47,766 bases of DNA from Treponema sp. Its GTDB lineage: Bacteria; Spirochaetota; Spirochaetia; Treponematales; Treponemataceae. The stretch lies in assembly GCA_024680155.1 (NCBI GenBank), contig JAILCM010000146.1, positions 1 to 47,766 of the forward strand. Direction: 5' to 3'. Below the pieces are notes generated by a model that made no database searches, was not told where the DNA came from, and saw only the letters and a list, made by a program, of their open reading frames with translations. The translations under genes and the position numbers were made by a program. This document shows, piece after piece, positions 20,346 to 28,980 of the stretch; the first letter of the stretch is position 1; each line of letters begins with the position of its first letter.

Positions 20346-20367
20346 TGTCGCGACGTGTACAAACTCT

Positions 20368-21657
20368 TTATAAAAGCTCCAGAAATTTGTTTAAAAATAA
20401 AATTCCTTTTGCATTAAGACTATATCTTGTGTCATTTTTTACACAGCTTTCAGAACCACATGAACAAAGTTCAATTTTTGCAAGACCTTTTTGCTGCCAC
20501 TCTTTAAAAAGATTTTCTACTTTTTGTGGAAATTTGTCAGAAAAACAAGATTCGTATTCATTTTTTGTTATTCCGCTTAATTTACGAAGCCCCATCATAA
20601 AAAATTCAAATTTTGAATCTTCAATATTTACAATTTCTTTTTCACCGGGAACTTCATCAAGAAAAGAGAAAATCATTTCACTCTCAGAAGCTCCATCTCC
20701 CCCGCCAGTTGCAATTCCAGCATAGAAATTTTCTTTTTGCCAAAAATCAATGTACTCCTGCAAATTACGGGAATTGATAAAACGCAGCGCAGTTCCATCA
20801 TTATTATACAAAGTTCCAGTTGCACCGCTTCCACATCCATAATAACTTTTACGCGTCCAATAAGCCATATTATGAATACTTTCTTTACCCGACAAGCAAA
20901 AATTTGAAATTTCGTATTGAGAATAACCTTTTGACTCTAAAAATTCTTTTCCACAAAACCAAAGTTTATCAGAAAAATCAAAATCATAAGGAATTTCGCC
21001 TGAATCAATTTTTTTTCCAAGCGGAGTTTCTTCTTCCACCACTAGCGAATATAAAGAAATGTGAGACGGTTTTATTTTTACTGCAAGTTCGAGTCCATTT
21101 TGTAAAGATTCTTCAGTTTCAAAAGGAAGGCCTGAAATAAAATCAAGCGAAAGTTTTTTATACCAATATTCATAAAAAAGAGAAAGAACTTCCTGATTTT
21201 TTTCTGAGCTTCCCCTTCTTCCTGCAAAATCAAGAACTTTTTGATTCATAGATTGAATTCCGCACGAAATTCTGTTTACGCCGGCAGAATCAAGACAAAA
21301 AAGAAGCTCTTTACTCACATCTTCAGGGTTCACTTCAAAAGTAACTTCGGCATCATTTTTCAAAAAAGGTTTTATCACATTAAAAAGCGTCTGAATCTGC
21401 TGAAATTTTAAAATACTTGGAGTTCCGCCGCCTACATAAACAGATTTTAAAACAGGGGAACAAAAATGGGCTTTTTCGTTAGAATCAGCTCCTTCACTTA
21501 AACGAAATTTAATTTCATTACAAAGAGCAGAAACATACGAATCAGGCACACCTGCAAACTTTTCTTTACAAGGCACACTGTAAAAATCACAATAAGCACA
21601 TTTTGAGACACAATACGGAATATGGATATAAAGATACTCTGCCACGCCCAAATTCAA
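20368..21657 (-). CDS. hemW: HemW-like radical SAM protein (coproporphyrinogen III oxidase-like)
   Basis: YIHIPYCVSKCAYCDFYS (CX3CX2C), VYVGGGTPSIL, EVNPEDV, GIQSMNQKVLDFAGR, HISLYSLVVEEETPLGK. Confidence 0.9.
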   Translation of the reverse strand: MNLGVAEYLYIHIPYCVSKCAYCDFYSVPCKEKFAGVPDSYVSALCNEIKFRLSEGADSNEKAHFCSPVLKSVYVGGGTPSILKFQQIQTLFNVIKPFLKNDAEVTFEVNPEDVSKELLFCLDSAGVNRISCGIQSMNQKVLDFAGRRGSSEKNQEVLSLFYEYWYKKLSLDFISGLPFETEESLQNGLELAVKIKPSHISLYSLVVEEETPLGKKIDSGEIPYDFDFSDKLWFCGKEFLESKGYSQYEISNFCLSGKESIHNMAYWTRKSYYGCGSGATGTLYNNDGTALRFINSRNLQEYIDFWQKENFYAGIATGGGDGASESEMIFSFLDEVPGEKEIVNIEDSKFEFFMMGLRKLSGITKNEYESCFSDKFPQKVENLFKEWQQKGLAKIELCSCGSESCVKNDTRYSLNAKGILFLNKFLELL

Positions 21658-21660
21658 TTT

Positions 21661-22359
21661 TTAATACAGTTTAATTCTGTTGAACGGAAAATAACATACC
21701 ATTGCTTTTGCAGAAATTTCATCTTGCATAACAGGTCCCCACAAACGGGAATCTTCACAAGATTTTCTGTTATCACCAAGAACAAAATATTCGTTTTCTT
21801 TTAATGTAATTTGCGAAAAAGAACCTTGAACGCCAAGAGATGTTTCCCATTCAGAAGGCGGAATATAAAAAAGAACATTGTATTTTTTTTCACAAATTTC
21901 AAATTCAGTCAAAAAATGAGTTTGACCTTCAGGTTTTACATACAAAACATAATCTTTCATATAAATTGTATCACCAGGAAGAGCCAAAACACGACGTAAA
22001 TGTTCGTTAGTTCCCGGATAATATGATTTTTTATTAAAATCTATCTGCTGAGCGGTAAAAAATATACAAATTTTACGTGCAAGACTTTTAAAAAACGGCA
22101 GTTCTTCATCACTTTTCTGACGAACAAGAACAACATCCCCTCTTTGCGGAGTTTTAGAAAGCGGTGTAACCATTATTAAAGATTGTGGTTCAAAATCTGG
22201 TAACATAGCAGAAGAATTATGTCTTACTGGAAAAACTAAAAATTTTAAAATAAGACATACAGCTGCTATACAAACCGCAACGTTCAGAAGAATCAGAAAA
22301 AAATGTTTTTGTTTTTCTTTTTTAAGGGAATACGAATATTGAAAGATTTTTCTGTTCAT
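21661..22359 (-). CDS. Signal peptidase I (S26) family protein that appears to lack the catalytic Ser/Lys dyad
   Basis: N-terminal TM, box-B-like RHNSSAMLPDFEPQSLIMV, RGDVVLVR, box-D-like HLRRVLALPGDTIYMKD, box-E YFVLGDNRKSCEDSRLWGPV. Confidence 0.85.
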   Translation of the reverse strand: MNRKIFQYSYSLKKEKQKHFFLILLNVAVCIAAVCLILKFLVFPVRHNSSAMLPDFEPQSLIMVTPLSKTPQRGDVVLVRQKSDEELPFFKSLARKICIFFTAQQIDFNKKSYYPGTNEHLRRVLALPGDTIYMKDYVLYVKPEGQTHFLTEFEICEKKYNVLFYIPPSEWETSLGVQGSFSQITLKENEYFVLGDNRKSCEDSRLWGPVMQDEISAKAMVCYFPFNRIKLY

Positions 22360-22446
22360 TTTTATAAAACCACCTGTATAAAAAATATCATAAAGAAAAG
22401 TAACTTACAATAAGAATTAAAGAACAAAACAAACAAATCAAAGAAC

Positions 22447-22475
22447 TTGAAAGGTAAGGAGCGATATTTTATAAT
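22447..22475 (+). promoter_or_regulatory. Predicted promoter of smpB: TTGAAA - 17 nt - TATAAT, with the -10 ending 6 nt before ATG
   Basis: TTGAAA 22447-22452; TATAAT 22470-22475; ATG at 22482. Confidence 0.7.
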
Positions 22476-22481
22476 AGAGTT

Positions 22482-22946
22482 ATGGCTGAAGGAAGAAAAA
22501 TTATTGCAGAAAACAGAAAAGCTCGTTTTGATTATTTTATTGAGGAAACTTATGAATGCGGACTTGCACTCGAAGGTACCGAAGTAAAATCTGTAAAAAA
22601 CGGCAGCATCTCTTTTCCCGACTCTTTTGCCGAAATTCAAAACGGTGAAGTTTGGGTAAAAAATTTCCACATCTCGGAATATGCGTTTTCTTCTATTTTT
22701 AATCATAATCCTGACCGTCCAAAAAAACTGCTTTTAAAACGTGATGAAATAAAACGACTTACTAGAAAAGTTGATGAAAAAGGATATACACTTATACCGA
22801 TTGATTTTTATTTAAAAAATGGTAGAGTAAAGATGACGCTTGGAGTTTGTAAAGGCAAAAAGCAATACGACAAACGTGCTACAATTAAAGACAGAGATAT
22901 TAATCGGGAACTTCAGAGAGAGTTTTCAAAGAATTTGAGAGGATAA
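22482..22946 (+). CDS. smpB: SsrA-binding protein SmpB
   Basis: IIAENRKARFDYFIEETYECGLALEGTEVKSVKNGSISFPDSFAEI; basic C-terminus KGKKQYDKRATIKDRDINRELQREF. Confidence 0.97.
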   Translation: MAEGRKIIAENRKARFDYFIEETYECGLALEGTEVKSVKNGSISFPDSFAEIQNGEVWVKNFHISEYAFSSIFNHNPDRPKKLLLKRDEIKRLTRKVDEKGYTLIPIDFYLKNGRVKMTLGVCKGKKQYDKRATIKDRDINRELQREFSKNLRG

Positions 22947-22947
22947 T

Positions 22948-23805
22948 TTGAGAAATATAAAATTTTGCAAACATACATTATGCATATTTCTCTTTTTTAT
23001 AATCTGTAATTTTGCGTTCGGTCAAAAAACTTCAATTGATTATTACGGAATTAATTCTGACCAGCTTGATTCGAACATTGCAAAAATGACAAGTGATCTT
23101 TATTACACCCAACTTTCGGAACTGAATAATTTTTCTGTAAACGACAAACGGACTTCCGATTCTGTAATTTCAAGAAGCAATTTTTCAAAAGATGCAATTT
23201 CATTTTACGCTTCAGTTTCTCAAGATGAAGTTTCGGGAAAATGGCTTATTACTTACAATGTTATTGATGGCAACGACAATTCGGAATATTCAGACACAAA
23301 AAAATTTGATTCCTACTACAAAATTCTTATGGAACCAAAAACTGAACTCCAGACTTCTCTTAAAAAATTATTTGAAAAATTTTCAGCTGGAACTTCGGTA
23401 AGCAAAAACAATTCTTCTACGCCAGTAACAAAAGGAACTTCTACCGATGAACTTTCCGGAACTTGGGAAGGCGAAGATTCTATTGATAAAATTGTAATTA
23501 TGCGAGGTGGCCGCGGATTTATAATTTTTAACAACGGCGCTTCAATGAATATTTCGGTAAATATAATAAACAGCAGTTCTGGAGCAAAGGTAAAAATTGA
23601 ACAGAAAAGCCGTTCCAACGCATCATTTTTCCCGGAACTTTCACGTCAGGTTGCAATGAAAGAAGCAATAAACGCAGACCCGATTACCTGGGAACTTTCT
23701 TTAACTGACGAAAACACTTTACACGGAATTAAAAACACACTTTTTGAAAGCAATGCAAACGTAAAAAAAGGAAGTGTGGACGTAACCTGGAAGAGGAAGC
23801 TTTAG
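22948..23805 (+). CDS. Hypothetical secreted protein
   Basis: TTG start with SD GAGAGGAT; signal peptide LCIFLFFIICNFAFG; C-terminal lipocalin-like or beta-rich region (ELSGTWEGEDSIDKIVIMRGGRGFIIF). Confidence 0.65.
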   Translation: MRNIKFCKHTLCIFLFFIICNFAFGQKTSIDYYGINSDQLDSNIAKMTSDLYYTQLSELNNFSVNDKRTSDSVISRSNFSKDAISFYASVSQDEVSGKWLITYNVIDGNDNSEYSDTKKFDSYYKILMEPKTELQTSLKKLFEKFSAGTSVSKNNSSTPVTKGTSTDELSGTWEGEDSIDKIVIMRGGRGFIIFNNGASMNISVNIINSSSGAKVKIEQKSRSNASFFPELSRQVAMKEAINADPITWELSLTDENTLHGIKNTLFESNANVKKGSVDVTWKRKL

Positions 23806-23816
23806 TCCTACAAAAC

Positions 23817-24380
23817 TTAAATCCTTACACTACCCTGTCGAATAACTTTTATATTTTCACCTTCAAACTCAACAATTGTAGATGGAACTGCATTTTTTTT
23901 GTCGCCGCCAAGAACAATCACACTTGCATCATTTGAAAATTCTTCTAGAATTGCACTTTCTTCATCCAGAACGGGCTGGCCACTGCGGTTAAGACTTGTA
24001 GAATAAACAGGTTCACTAACTTGAGCTAAAATTTGTCTAAGCCATTCATCACCAGGACACCGGAATGCAGTTTTTACGTTTGAATAACGATTATCTTTTA
24101 CAATAATAGTAAGAGGTCCAGGCCAATGCTCCAATAATGTTGAAGGTATTTTTTCATCTGTATAATCAAAAATCTTTTCGGGACAAGAAATCAACTGAAT
24201 AAAAGGCTTAGATTCAGAACGCCCCTTTATTGTACGGATTTTTTTATCACATTCATGTACGGAATCGGCAATACCAGAAAAACCATAAACGGTATCGGTA
24301 GGAATAATTACAACTTCCCCCTTTTTAAGGGCTTCAACAACATTTTTAATAGATTCAGAATCAGATTTGCGGCAAATCAT
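23817..24380 (-). CDS. Sua5/YciO/YrdC/YwlC family protein (threonylcarbamoyl-AMP synthase-like)
   Basis: EVVIIPTDTVYGFSGIAD, IKGRSESKPF, WPGPLTIIVKD, AFRCPGDEWLRQIL, STSLNRSGQP, IVEFEGENIKVIRQGSV. Confidence 0.9.
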   Translation of the reverse strand: MICRKSDSESIKNVVEALKKGEVVIIPTDTVYGFSGIADSVHECDKKIRTIKGRSESKPFIQLISCPEKIFDYTDEKIPSTLLEHWPGPLTIIVKDNRYSNVKTAFRCPGDEWLRQILAQVSEPVYSTSLNRSGQPVLDEESAILEEFSNDASVIVLGGDKKNAVPSTIVEFEGENIKVIRQGSVRI

Positions 24381-24861
24381 ACAAAGGAATTCCTGTTACA
24401 ACGGCCGGACGTTTTTTTGCACCCAGCACAATATTTCCTTTGACAATATCATAAAATAGAAGTAGAGAAAATACCATCAAACTAAAAACAAAAGCTACAA
24501 TTTTACAAATCTTTTCAGAAACAAAAGCCGGTTCCTGATGACGCAAAACTTTTCCCGTATCATACAATGCAGTTTGAGCTGGTTTTAATCCGGTAATTTT
24601 TATTATTTTTTCATCCTGGGCAACATAGCCAAGTTTACGTGCATAAGCGGCAATTACAGCCTTATCATCGCGCAAAGCTGTAAGTTCAAGTTCAAGTTCG
24701 CTGTTTATATTCTGTATATCTGATTTTTGTTTACTTAGAATAACTTTCTGCTCTTCCATAAATTTATAATTCTTTAAACTGTTTACTCCAAAAAGAAGCG
24801 ACATGAGAACATAAATTAAGGTTCCAGAAAATATAACTAAAATATATTTAGCACGTTTCAT
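24361..24861 (-). CDS. FtsB/DivIC-like septum formation protein with an additional C-terminal TM segment
   Basis: N-terminal TM, coiled coil (EEQKVILSKQKSDIQNINSELELELTALRDDKAVIAAYARKLGYVAQDEKIIKI), then hydrophobic VAFVFSLMVFSLLLFYDIV. Confidence 0.65.
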   Translation of the reverse strand: MKRAKYILVIFSGTLIYVLMSLLFGVNSLKNYKFMEEQKVILSKQKSDIQNINSELELELTALRDDKAVIAAYARKLGYVAQDEKIIKITGLKPAQTALYDTGKVLRHQEPAFVSEKICKIVAFVFSLMVFSLLLFYDIVKGNIVLGAKKRPAVVTGIPLYDLPQI

Positions 24862-24914
24862 AATATATTGATTATCGGCAAATAATTTCTGTTTTCTGAA
24901 TTAAAAATGTGTGA

Positions 24915-24920
24915 TATAAT
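24915..24920 (+). promoter_or_regulatory. Likely extended -10 element (TGTGATATAAT) upstream of the acidic-protein cluster
   Basis: TATAAT at 24915-24920; no strong -35; about 85 nt leader with SD AGGGG before ATG 25006. Confidence 0.45.
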
Positions 24921-25005
24921 AAAAGAAATTAATTAAAAAAAATGTGTTTTTTATAGAAAAAATTGCCGATAAATTTAAAGAGACTATAAAAACTAGGGGA
25001 CTTTT

Positions 25006-28000
25006 ATGAGCGATTCTACGGACAATACAAACGAACTTGATACATACGGTGTTTGGGTGAAACACGGTGCTGCTGAAGATAATAAAGATTCAGAAAAATT
25101 AGATGGACTCGAAGATTCTTTGGATTTACCGGAATTTGATGACGATTCTGATTTTTCAGATATGTTTAAAGATGATTCACAATTTGTATCGGAAGCAGAT
25201 TCAGAAAATGCGGATAATACAGAAGAAACTCTTACAGAAGATGAACTTGCAAATATTACAAATGGAAGCAGCAATTTTACTTTTGAAGAAACTACAATAG
25301 ATGCGTCAGAAACTTTTGACGACTCAATCGACAGTTCTTTTGATGATTCGTTTACCCCTCAGGAAGATGCTCTTACACAAGAAGAAGAACCAGTTCCTGT
25401 AACAGAAGAAAGTCCTGTAGAACCAACTGAAAGTATAGAAACCGATACTACAGAAGAAGAAATCAGCTTAGATGATTTTGATGCCCCTGCTCAAGAAGAA
25501 GAAGTAAGTTTTGGCGATAATGAAGAAATCTCGCTTGATGATTTTATGGATGAAGGCTTTTCTGATGAATCAGTTGCTTCTGGAAATAACGGTTTTGCAG
25601 CAGATGCAATGCCAACTTCAAGTGGTTCAGAAGAAATTTCACTTGATGACTTCCTTGATGGCGACAGTTTTGAAATGCCAGAAGCTCCAGCCGCTAAAAA
25701 AGAAGAAGTAATTCCAGATGCACCTCCACTTGAAATGGACATTTCTTTTGATGATTCAGCTGATTCTGTTCAGACAGTAGAAAATAACGAAGCAGATGAT
25801 CTTTCTATTGATGATGATTTTGATTCTGCTTTTGAAGAAGAAGTTTCAGAAACAGTAGAAGAAAAAACAGAAGAAGTTCATGCAGACAGCAGTTCAGTTT
25901 CTATGGATACAGAAGAAGTTGACCTTTCTGATTTTGGTATTGATGAAGAAGCTGAAGAAACTCCAATCACACAAAATGTTGACGAAGCTAAAGCAAAAGA
26001 AGTTGTTGTTGACTATGATTTGAATGTTGGAAATGCAAATGAAACAGCACCAATTGTAAATCAGATTAAGGATATAGAAGAACCAGAGCAGAATAATATG
26101 ACAGAAGAAGTTAAGGAAGAAGTAAAGAATGAAAATGTGGAGACAGTGAGCACTTCCCTTCTCCAGCAGATTGTAAATGATCTTTCGGGTCTTAAAAACG
26201 AAATTAATGAACTTAAAACAAATCTTGCAGAATTAAGAGCACGCGAAAATACAGCTGCAGTTTCTCAACCTGAACCAGCCGTAGTAGAAGAAAGCGTTAT
26301 TGAAGATCCTATTGTTGACGCAATTCCAGAAGAACAGCAATTTTCGGGCGGATTCTTTGGTGATGACGACGGTGATGATACAATTGCACTTTCAAGCGAT
26401 GAACTTTCTAACATCCTTACAAATGCAAACTTTGAAGAAACTGTTGCCGAAGTTTCAGCAGAACCAGAAGAAGAAGAAACAATTACAGACGAACCAGTTG
26501 TTACAGAAAACGAAGAGCCTGTTTTTGAAGAAACTGCTGTTGATGAATCATTTGGAGACGATGCAATTATAGAAGATACAATTGCAGAAGAACCTTCAAA
26601 AGAAACAGAAAATTTTATTTCGGAAGAAAGTTCAGATATGTCTTACAACTTTGACGAAGACAATCTTGAAGAACCAGATATTGAAAACTTTGAAGTTTCA
26701 TCAGAAGAAATTGAAGAAACAGAAGACGATCTTCCATCTGAAATTTCAATTCCAAAAGAAGATGAAATGTTCGTAGAATCTTCTTCGGATGATTTTATGG
26801 AATCAGTTGCAGACTCAACTCCAGAAACAGAAGAAACTATAGAAGAAACTCCAGCAGAAATTGAAGAATTTAATGATGCTGAAATTATTGAAGAAACAGA
26901 AGAGCCTATTATAGAAGAAACAATTGAAGATACTTTCAGTGAAGAACCAGTAATCGAAGAAACATTGACAGATAAACCTGTTATTGAAGAAACTATCGAT
27001 GAAACGTTTACTGAAGAACCTGCAATTGATGAAACTATCGAAGAAACAACAGTTGAAGAACCTGTTATTGAAGAATCATTCGCAGAAGGTTCAGTTGAAG
27101 AACCAATTATCGAAGAAAGTTTTGCAGAAGAAACTATAGAAGAGACTCTTCCAGAAGAAATTGCAGAAACTACAGAAGAAGACGATGGAATTATTACTGT
27201 AGATTCAATTATTGGAATGAAAACTGAAGAAATCACAGAAGAAAACGGATTTGCTTCGGTTGATGATTTTACAGAAGAAACTACAGAAACAACCGAAGAA
27301 CCTCAGCCTGCAGAAACTTTGGATGAAGAAACTTTTGCTACAACAGATGACTTTATTTCAGAAGAATCAATTGAAACCGAAAGTTCTGAACCAACAATTG
27401 AAGAAACTCTTGATGAAAATCCGATTGACGAAGCATTTGCAAGCGTTACCGATTTTACTGAAGAAGAAGCCGCAGAATCTCCTGTTGAAACAACAGAAGA
27501 AACTCCAGTTGAAGAAGATTCTTTTGCAAGCGTAGAAAGTTTTGCAGAAGATACAGTTACAGAAGAACCAGCAGAATTTGTAGATGAAACTCCTGCTGAA
27601 GAAGATGATTTTGCTTCTGTAGACAGTTTTGCTGATGAACCAGTTTCTGAACAGATTGAAGAACCTGCAGTTCAAGAGCCAGTATTTGAAGAAGAACCAG
27701 TTGCCGAAGAAACAATTACAGAGGAACCTGATTTTGAAGCTCCAGTTTCTGAAGAACCTGTTGTAGAAGAAACTGTAATTGAAGAAGAAGCTCCTGCATT
27801 TGAAGAAACCGCAGTTGATATTGAAGAACCTGCTGACGAAACAGAAAACAATATCAATTATCTTACAGAAAAAGCTGCACCAGCAAATGATAATACAGCA
27901 GACTTTAATTCAGATTTGAAGAAAGATATTAAATCAGTACTTCTTTATATGGATCAGCTGCTTGAAAATCTTCCAGAAGAAAAGATTATTGAATTTGCAA

Positions 28001-28056
28001 AATCAGATGAATTTACAACTTACAAAAAACTTTTCTCTGAATTGGGATTATCTTAA
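25006..28056 (+). CDS. Very acidic, repetitive low-complexity protein (1016 aa) with a small C-terminal conserved-looking domain
   Basis: Continuous ORF with SD; three EEISLDDF motifs, about five FASVDxF-type motifs, many EEPVIEET-type repeats; C-terminus FNSDLKKDIKSVLLYMDQLLENLPEEKIIEFAKSDEFTTYKKLFSELGLS. Confidence 0.85.
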   Translation: MSDSTDNTNELDTYGVWVKHGAAEDNKDSEKLDGLEDSLDLPEFDDDSDFSDMFKDDSQFVSEADSENADNTEETLTEDELANITNGSSNFTFEETTIDASETFDDSIDSSFDDSFTPQEDALTQEEEPVPVTEESPVEPTESIETDTTEEEISLDDFDAPAQEEEVSFGDNEEISLDDFMDEGFSDESVASGNNGFAADAMPTSSGSEEISLDDFLDGDSFEMPEAPAAKKEEVIPDAPPLEMDISFDDSADSVQTVENNEADDLSIDDDFDSAFEEEVSETVEEKTEEVHADSSSVSMDTEEVDLSDFGIDEEAEETPITQNVDEAKAKEVVVDYDLNVGNANETAPIVNQIKDIEEPEQNNMTEEVKEEVKNENVETVSTSLLQQIVNDLSGLKNEINELKTNLAELRARENTAAVSQPEPAVVEESVIEDPIVDAIPEEQQFSGGFFGDDDGDDTIALSSDELSNILTNANFEETVAEVSAEPEEEETITDEPVVTENEEPVFEETAVDESFGDDAIIEDTIAEEPSKETENFISEESSDMSYNFDEDNLEEPDIENFEVSSEEIEETEDDLPSEISIPKEDEMFVESSSDDFMESVADSTPETEETIEETPAEIEEFNDAEIIEETEEPIIEETIEDTFSEEPVIEETLTDKPVIEETIDETFTEEPAIDETIEETTVEEPVIEESFAEGSVEEPIIEESFAEETIEETLPEEIAETTEEDDGIITVDSIIGMKTEEITEENGFASVDDFTEETTETTEEPQPAETLDEETFATTDDFISEESIETESSEPTIEETLDENPIDEAFASVTDFTEEEAAESPVETTEETPVEEDSFASVESFAEDTVTEEPAEFVDETPAEEDDFASVDSFADEPVSEQIEEPAVQEPVFEEEPVAEETITEEPDFEAPVSEEPVVEETVIEEEAPAFEETAVDIEEPADETENNINYLTEKAAPANDNTADFNSDLKKDIKSVLLYMDQLLENLPEEKIIEFAKSDEFTTYKKLFSELGLS

Positions 28057-28979
28057 TGGGATTGCTTAGTACATTGGAGGGGAAACACTTCCCCTCTGAA
28101 GTAAAAGCAACAGAACCAGAGCAAAAATCACAAGCCGTCGCTAACAAAGAAAACATTGGACTGTTGCAAAAAACATTAAAACTTTCCGCAAATCAAAAAC
28201 AAGATTCCACAAATATTTCTCAAACTCTTTACAATTATAATCTTTTATTTTGTGCACTTTTTGAAAAACACGAAAATCATTTTTTAATTACAAACAGTTA
28301 CAATCTTGATTCAAAATCAATTTTTTCTTCCTGGTCAACAGAAGACTTTTGGAAAGGAAGCGTAAAACAAAAAAACTGCTGGCAATATTTTTACAACGAC
28401 GACAATTCTCTTTCACAATTTTATCAGTTTTTTTCTGTTGAACTTAAAGACAAAATTCAATCAATCGCAATCTTTTTTACGAACGAAGATAATATAATAA
28501 TAACTGGAAGCGAACAAAAAATTGAAAAACTTCCCTATTCGTTCGCAGATGAACTAAAAAATTACTTTAACGCTCAAAACAAAGACAATAACACATTCAA
28601 CGCTCACAATATTCAAAATCCAGAAAATTTTTATACTTACAAACTTAAAATTGATATTGAAAAAATTATAGATTCAACTCTTTCTAAAAATATTACTGAT
28701 AACAGTCAGACAGAATTATTTGAAAAATCAATTTGTAATGAATTGCAAAACAGAATCTATGCTTTTTTTTCGTATCCAAATTGCTGTATAAAAAAATCAA
28801 ATACAATTATAAATGCAGTTATTTATTCTAAAAATGAAATTAAAGAAGAATTAATCCAAAATCATTTTATATATTCTATCAAAGATTTTGCAGAAGAAAA
28901 TTCAAGTCTTTTAATAATAAATTTTGAAGGACAAGCTCATACAATCACTGAAATTCTCGAATTCTTGCAGGCGGAATAA
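28056..28979 (+). CDS. Hypothetical protein, translationally coupled to the acidic protein
   Basis: TAATG stop/start overlap at 28054-28058; no family recognised. Confidence 0.7.
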   Translation: MGLLSTLEGKHFPSEVKATEPEQKSQAVANKENIGLLQKTLKLSANQKQDSTNISQTLYNYNLLFCALFEKHENHFLITNSYNLDSKSIFSSWSTEDFWKGSVKQKNCWQYFYNDDNSLSQFYQFFSVELKDKIQSIAIFFTNEDNIIITGSEQKIEKLPYSFADELKNYFNAQNKDNNTFNAHNIQNPENFYTYKLKIDIEKIIDSTLSKNITDNSQTELFEKSICNELQNRIYAFFSYPNCCIKKSNTIINAVIYSKNEIKEELIQNHFIYSIKDFAEENSSLLIINFEGQAHTITEILEFLQAE

Positions 28980-28980
28980 A

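Noticed and set aside
20347-20354. GTCGCGAC palindrome near the histidine kinase/hemW convergence
   Set aside because: Only 8 bp, not enough alone to call a regulatory site; mentioned only as context for the possible terminator.
22456-22461. AAGGAG as the Shine-Dalgarno sequence of smpB
   Set aside because: About 20 nt from the ATG and inside the -35/-10 spacer, so too distant; kept as a caveat to the leaderless prediction.
22362-22706. 114-aa minus-strand ORF upstream of the signal-peptidase-like gene
   Set aside because: Largely antisense to smpB and its promoter; no family features.
26643-27236. 197-aa Ser/Ile-rich minus-strand ORF
   Set aside because: Antisense shadow of GAA/ACA-rich repeats in the acidic protein gene; compositional artefact, as are the smaller ORFs at 24993, 25491 and 27672 (minus).
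27251-27535. Leu/Lys/Gln-rich plus-strand ORF in another frame of the acidic gene (also 26300-26572, 26582-26776)
   Set aside because: Off-frame reading of GAAGAA-type repeats, without SD or independent support.
25006-28056. Possible CRISPR or tandem-repeat array because of visible GAAGAA repetition
   Set aside because: Repeats are coding, in frame and degenerate, with no fixed-length repeat/spacer pattern.
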